The position numbers and the translations under genes are program-made. Positions 31,776 to 34,900 of a stretch of DNA of 34,900 nucleotides are shown one piece after another. Below the pieces are notes generated by a model. It was not told where the DNA came from, ran no database searches, and worked only from the letters and a program-made list of their open reading frames with translations. Location: contig CABSNU010000023.1 in NCBI GenBank assembly GCA_902479135.1, positions 1 through 34,900 on the forward strand. Direction: 5' to 3'. The first letter of the stretch is position 1. Every line of letters begins with the position of its first letter. Source of the DNA: an uncultured Collinsella sp. (GTDB lineage: Bacteria > Actinomycetota > Coriobacteriia > Coriobacteriales > Coriobacteriaceae).

Positions 31776-34349
31776 CTAGAACGTCTGCTCGTAGTCGCTG
31801 TGCTTTTTGGCCGAACGCACCAGAAACTCCTGGTTGGTGTTGGTGCCCTTGAGGCCCTTGATAAACGATGCGGCCGCGCGCTCGGTGTTGTTCATGCCGG
31901 CAAGAATGCGACGCAGGCCAAAGACAAACGGACGCATCTGCTCGTCAACCAACAGGTCCTCGTTACGCGTACCGGAGGCAACGGGGTCGATAGCCGGGAA
32001 GATGCGGCGGTCGGCCAGGTCGCGGTCGAGCTTAAGCTCCATGTTGCCGGTGCCCTTGAACTCCTCAAAGATGACCTCGTCCATCTTGGAACCGGTATCG
32101 ATGAGGGCAGAGGCCAGGATGGTGAGCGAGCCACCGTTCTCGATATTACGGGCTGCGCCCAGGAAGCGCTTGGGAGGATACAGTGCCGCCGAATCGACAC
32201 CGCCCGAAAGGATGCGGCCCGAGGCGGGCGCCGCCAAGTTGTAGGCGCGGGCAAGACGCGTGATGGAGTCGAGCACCACCACGACATCGCCGCCCAGCTC
32301 CACGATGCGCTTGGCGCGCTCGATGACGAGCTCGGCCACGCGGGTGTGGTTGTCGGCGGGCATATCGAAGGTCGAGGCCACGACCTCGCCCTTAATGGAG
32401 CGCTGCATATCGGTGACCTCTTCGGGGCGCTCGTCGACGAGCAGGCAGATGAGGTGCACCTCGGGGTTGTTGATCGAGATGGACTGGCAGATCTTCTTAA
32501 GGATCGTGGTCTTGCCGGCCTTGGGCGGAGACACGATCAAGCCACGCTGACCCTTGCCGATCGGCGATACGATATCGATGGCGCGACCGGTAATGGAATC
32601 CTTGCCGTGCTCCATACGCAGCGGCTCATTGGGATAGACCGGGGTAAGGTCGCCGAACTTGGGACGGTTGCGAATCTGCTCGGGGTCTAGACCGTTGACG
32701 GTCGTGATTTTGGCGAGGCCGGCGCGCTTGTCGCCGCCGCGCGAAGGACGAAGCGAGCCCTCGATGACGTCGCCCGTGCGCAGACGCGCGGAGCGGATGA
32801 GGTAGGCGGGGACGAAGGCGTCGTCGTTGGACTTCATGTAACCGTGGGCATGAATGATACCGGAGCTGTCCGGACGAATCTGCAGGATGCCCTTGATGTC
32901 GCGGAAACCCTCGGCCTTCGCGGCAGTGGTGTAGATCTCCTCGACGAGCTCGGCCTTCTTCTTGCCGGTCGTCTCGATCTCGAACTCCTTGGCCTTCTCG
33001 CGCAGCTCGGCGACCTTCATGGCCGCGAGTTCCTCGCGCGAAAGCGTGGGCTCGGTGGGGGCGGCGTTGCGCTCCTTGTTGCGCTGTTTGCGATCGCGTT
33101 GGCGGTTGCGACGGTCGTTGTTGCGCTCGTCCTTGCGGTCGTTGCGCTCGTCGTTACGCTTGTGCTGGCGACGGTTGGGGCGAGCGCCGTCTTCGGCCTC
33201 GGCGGGCGCGGCACCATCAGTTGCGGCGGCGTCAGCATTGGCCGAAGCGGCGCCATTGGCCTCGGCGCCGGAATCGACCTGTGCTTCGACATCAGCCTGC
33301 TGCTCGGACGCCTTGGCCTTAGCGGACTTCTTACGACCGCGCTTGGGCTTCTCGGACGCAGACTGTTCGACGTCTTGGGGCTCGGCGGCATCAGTCGATG
33401 CATCGGCGGTCGTCTCGGCCGAATCCTCGGACGCGCCCTTCTTGGCAGCCTTGGCCTTGGACGTGCGCTTAGCAGCAGTACGATGGCTGCGACCAGGGCG
33501 GACGTCGGCGGGCTCGACATCGGCGGGAGCGGCCTCGGAAGTCGTAGCATCCTGGACGGGTGCATCGGCAGCGGTTGCAGACTCGGCGGTCGCCGCAGCA
33601 TCCCGAGCGGCTGCGGCTGCGGCTGCGGCCTTCTCTGCCTCGACGAAGGCCTTGGGCTTGCGACCGCGACGGTGCGGGCGCAAAGCCGGATCGACAACGG
33701 GAACTTCGCTGGCCTCGACAGGCGCAGCGGGCTTAGTTGGCGATGCGCCCTCCCCTGCCGCGGAACGGACCGAAGCCTCAGTGAGCTCGGGGGTTACCTG
33801 TTCAGAAACCTGCTCGGCCTTAGCAGCCGTGCGACGGCGTGTGCGCGGTGCCGGCTTCTCGGTCGGCTGGTCGGCGGCAGGGGTCTCGGTGGCGGCAGGG
33901 GTCTCGGGCACAGACGGAGCTGCAAGCTCGGTCAGAGCCGCGGCCTCGCGCTCGGCAGCACGACGGCGGGCACGCACCACCTGAGCCTCGCTAATCTGCG
34001 CCAACGCACGTGCCTGCGCGACCTCATCGGAAATCGGCTCCGAGGAGTCAGCTGCAACGGTGCGCTTGGCGCGCGTCGTGCGCGTGGTACGGCGCTTGGG
34101 CTTAGTGACCTCCTCGCCGTCAGCGGCAGACTTGGCCGTGCGGCGCGTGCGCTTGGGCTTTGCCGGAGCAGCCTCCTCACCAGTTGCAGGCACGGCCTTC
34201 TCAGCCGCTGAAGGCGTAGGCGTCGAAGCAGCCTTAGGCGTCTCAGGAGCCGAGGCTTGCGCGGGCGCCGCGACCTGGTCCGACGCAACCGGTGCAGCGG
34301 GAGCGGCTTGCGTCGTCGTTATTTCGTTTTCTTGCTGTTGATCAGACAC
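31776..34349 (-). CDS. rho: Transcription termination factor Rho with long N-terminal extension
   Basis: 857-residue Rho, a ring-shaped RNA-dependent ATPase that ends transcription. Residues 1 to about 435 are a low-complexity extension rich in Ala, Glu, Pro, Lys and Arg, with a very basic RNRQRDRKQRNKERN block near its end. The Rho N-terminal domain follows (VAELREKAKEFEIETTGKKK), then the cold-shock-like RNA-binding domain (about 478-560), and the ATPase with Walker A PPKAGKTT (608-615) and Walker B VVVVLDSITRLARAYN (about 688-703). The extension is typical in Actinobacteria, and is roughly twice the size of E. coli Rho in total. The start is GTG at 34349 with only a weak, distant ribosome binding site, possibly linked to regulation. 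It is monocistronic. Confidence 0.97.
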   Translation of the reverse strand: MSDQQQENEITTTQAAPAAPVASDQVAAPAQASAPETPKAASTPTPSAAEKAVPATGEEAAPAKPKRTRRTAKSAADGEEVTKPKRRTTRTTRAKRTVAADSSEPISDEVAQARALAQISEAQVVRARRRAAEREAAALTELAAPSVPETPAATETPAADQPTEKPAPRTRRRTAAKAEQVSEQVTPELTEASVRSAAGEGASPTKPAAPVEASEVPVVDPALRPHRRGRKPKAFVEAEKAAAAAAAARDAAATAESATAADAPVQDATTSEAAPADVEPADVRPGRSHRTAAKRTSKAKAAKKGASEDSAETTADASTDAAEPQDVEQSASEKPKRGRKKSAKAKASEQQADVEAQVDSGAEANGAASANADAAATDGAAPAEAEDGARPNRRQHKRNDERNDRKDERNNDRRNRQRDRKQRNKERNAAPTEPTLSREELAAMKVAELREKAKEFEIETTGKKKAELVEEIYTTAAKAEGFRDIKGILQIRPDSSGIIHAHGYMKSNDDAFVPAYLIRSARLRTGDVIEGSLRPSRGGDKRAGLAKITTVNGLDPEQIRNRPKFGDLTPVYPNEPLRMEHGKDSITGRAIDIVSPIGKGQRGLIVSPPKAGKTTILKKICQSISINNPEVHLICLLVDERPEEVTDMQRSIKGEVVASTFDMPADNHTRVAELVIERAKRIVELGGDVVVVLDSITRLARAYNLAAPASGRILSGGVDSAALYPPKRFLGAARNIENGGSLTILASALIDTGSKMDEVIFEEFKGTGNMELKLDRDLADRRIFPAIDPVASGTRNEDLLVDEQMRPFVFGLRRILAGMNNTERAAASFIKGLKGTNTNQEFLVRSAKKHSDYEQTF

Positions 34350-34493
34350 AGTGTTTGCTCAACTTTCTTTTCAAGCCCTGTGATCACATGCTCCCTGCAT
34401 AAACCTTCAGGGCGGCTAAACAGTCTAGCTCCGTCAAATACCGACGGACATCATTGATCTGTATCGAGATATTTGCGTCATATACGCAGCGTT

Positions 34494-34521
34494 AGTGTAA
34501 CACAACCGCCGCCACCTGCAA
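34494..34521 (-). promoter_or_regulatory. Candidate rho promoter and long leader
   Basis: On the minus strand TTGCAG (34516-34521) and TACACT (34494-34499) are 16 bases apart. The transcript would begin near 34487, giving a leader of about 140 bases before the GTG. The leader can pair GCCCTG with CAGGGC near its end. Long leaders suit the known self-control of rho, but no specific mechanism can be seen. Confidence 0.5.
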
Positions 34522-34532
34522 CTTAGTCATTG

Positions 34533-34570
34533 GGGACGTTCTTAAACGACTAGTCAAAAGGGACACTCTT
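34533..34570. repeat. Paired direct repeats around an ACTAGT palindrome
   Basis: GGGACGTTCTT (34533-34543) and GGGACACTCTT (34560-34570) flank GACTAGTC (34548-34555). This looks like an intergenic repeat; copy number in the genome cannot be checked here. Confidence 0.5.
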
Positions 34571-34614
34571 TGGTTAAACACCCACAAATCTGACTGCCTC
34601 CGCCAAAACTATGG

Positions 34615-34746
34615 CGGTTTACTACGATGGATCGCTCAACCGCGACCACTCCGAAACTTGTTGAACTAAAACCGCAGGTAGATGCCTTGCACTTTTTAGC
34701 GAAAAGCCGGCGTGGTTGGCATTTCTCAATTCATCGTAGTAAACCG
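34615..34746. repeat. 132-bp element bounded by perfect 15-bp inverted repeats
   Basis: CGGTTTACTACGATG (34615-34629) is repeated perfectly in reverse complement at 34732-34746. The 102 bases between them contain further short pairings (GATGCC with GGCAT). No open frame is present. It resembles a small non-autonomous mobile element or a structured RNA. Confidence 0.7.
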
Positions 34747-34844
34747 GAATAGTTTCGTATTGGCTCTGTTAGACCAGGATTGACATACATGTGTCCCCAC
34801 GGTGCCATATCGTTGACCCCGTAGACCGCGATGATGGGGGCAGC

Positions 34845-34900
34845 ATGAACGCCGAAGACCTGGTCCTCAACTTCAAGAAGGGCATGGCGAACCTCAGCAA
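34845..34900 (+). CDS. 5' end of a gene cut by the window end
   Basis: An ATG at 34845, six bases after GGGGG, opens a frame that stays open to the end of the window (product begins MNAEDLVLNFKKGMANLS). A TTGACA hexamer lies at 34780-34785. The position just right of a repeat-rich stretch would suit a transposase such as one of the IS256 type, but 18 residues are too few to say. Function unknown. Confidence 0.45.
   Translation, partial: MNAEDLVLNFKKGMANLS

Noticed and set aside
32844..34211. 455-codon plus-strand frame under rho
   Set aside because: Leu/Gly-rich mirror of the low-complexity Rho extension.
34560..34570. GGGACA word as a possible fourth Rrf2 box
   Set aside because: It reads GGGACAC, not GGGACAA, and has no TTGTCCC partner at the right distance.
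1..34900. CRISPR array, rRNA genes or complete insertion sequence
   Set aside because: No regularly spaced repeats, rRNA sequence or complete transposase with terminal repeats could be seen.

Overview
The window looks like a chromosomal segment of a gut actinobacterium of the class Coriobacteriia, most likely Collinsella or a close relative. This is an inference from the gene set and style: a GC-rich backbone, an Rrf2-suf operon in the order sufC-B-D-S-U, a paired NifU-like scaffold and GGGtGRT protein, a Rho factor with a very long basic/Ala-rich N-terminal extension, and VanZ and ROK fructokinase genes. No ribosomal RNA gene or other decisive marker is present.

Layout. (1) 1-3567 is an AT-richer accessory patch. 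It holds a two-gene unit (DUF4869-type protein plus a P-loop/TOPRIM-like ATPase), a decayed glycosyltransferase 3' end, and an AAA ATPase gene lying between that relic and the intact glycosyltransferase it resembles. (2) 3568-10478 is a run of five GT2 glycosyltransferase genes on the minus strand, with two alternating gene types followed by a large two-domain enzyme. A GlfT-like glycosyltransferase at 10791-11810 runs the other way. This is a surface-glycan locus. (3) 11838-13634 is an AAA-ATPase-like/PD-(D/E)XK-type protein whose catalytic motifs look eroded. (4) 13837-15618 is a secreted lysozyme-like protein with a Ser/Asp-rich stalk and an MPKTG sorting-like tail. (5) 15758-21659 is the iron-sulfur assembly locus: an Rrf2 regulator divergent from sufCBDSU, with two 31-bp inverted-repeat boxes between them and a third box overlapping the end of sufU. 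(6) 21725-22534 is a Y1/REP-type transposase-like protein with altered catalytic residues and a C-terminal helix-turn-helix. (7) 22938-24695 is the NifU-like scaffold plus GGGtGRT protein, closed by a strong UUCG terminator. (8) 25017-26543 is a FrdA/NadB-like flavoprotein, followed by hairpins and a tandem repeat carrying a duplicated tRNA-Lys 3' end, then tRNA-Lys(CUU) and tRNA-His(GUG). (9) 27277-34349 holds housekeeping genes: a class I aminotransferase, a ROK sugar kinase, a VanZ-like protein, an Ala-rich membrane-anchored protein and rho. (10) 34350-34900 is non-coding sequence with repeats and a perfect 15-bp inverted repeat, then the first 56 bases of a gene cut by the window end.

How the genes work together. 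The suf genes form one translationally coupled operon (overlaps or very short gaps throughout) that builds Fe-S clusters, and Rrf2 probably senses cluster status through three cysteines. The NifU-like/GGGtGRT pair nearby may be a second, poorly understood Fe-S-linked module. The glycosyltransferases and the surface protein shape the cell envelope. The most novel-looking items are the DUF4869/ATPase-TOPRIM pair at the left edge, the truncated-GT scar beside it, the catalytically altered transposase-like HTH protein, and the Rrf2 box at the 3' end of the suf operon. All coordinates and identity counts were worked out by eye; no database search was run.
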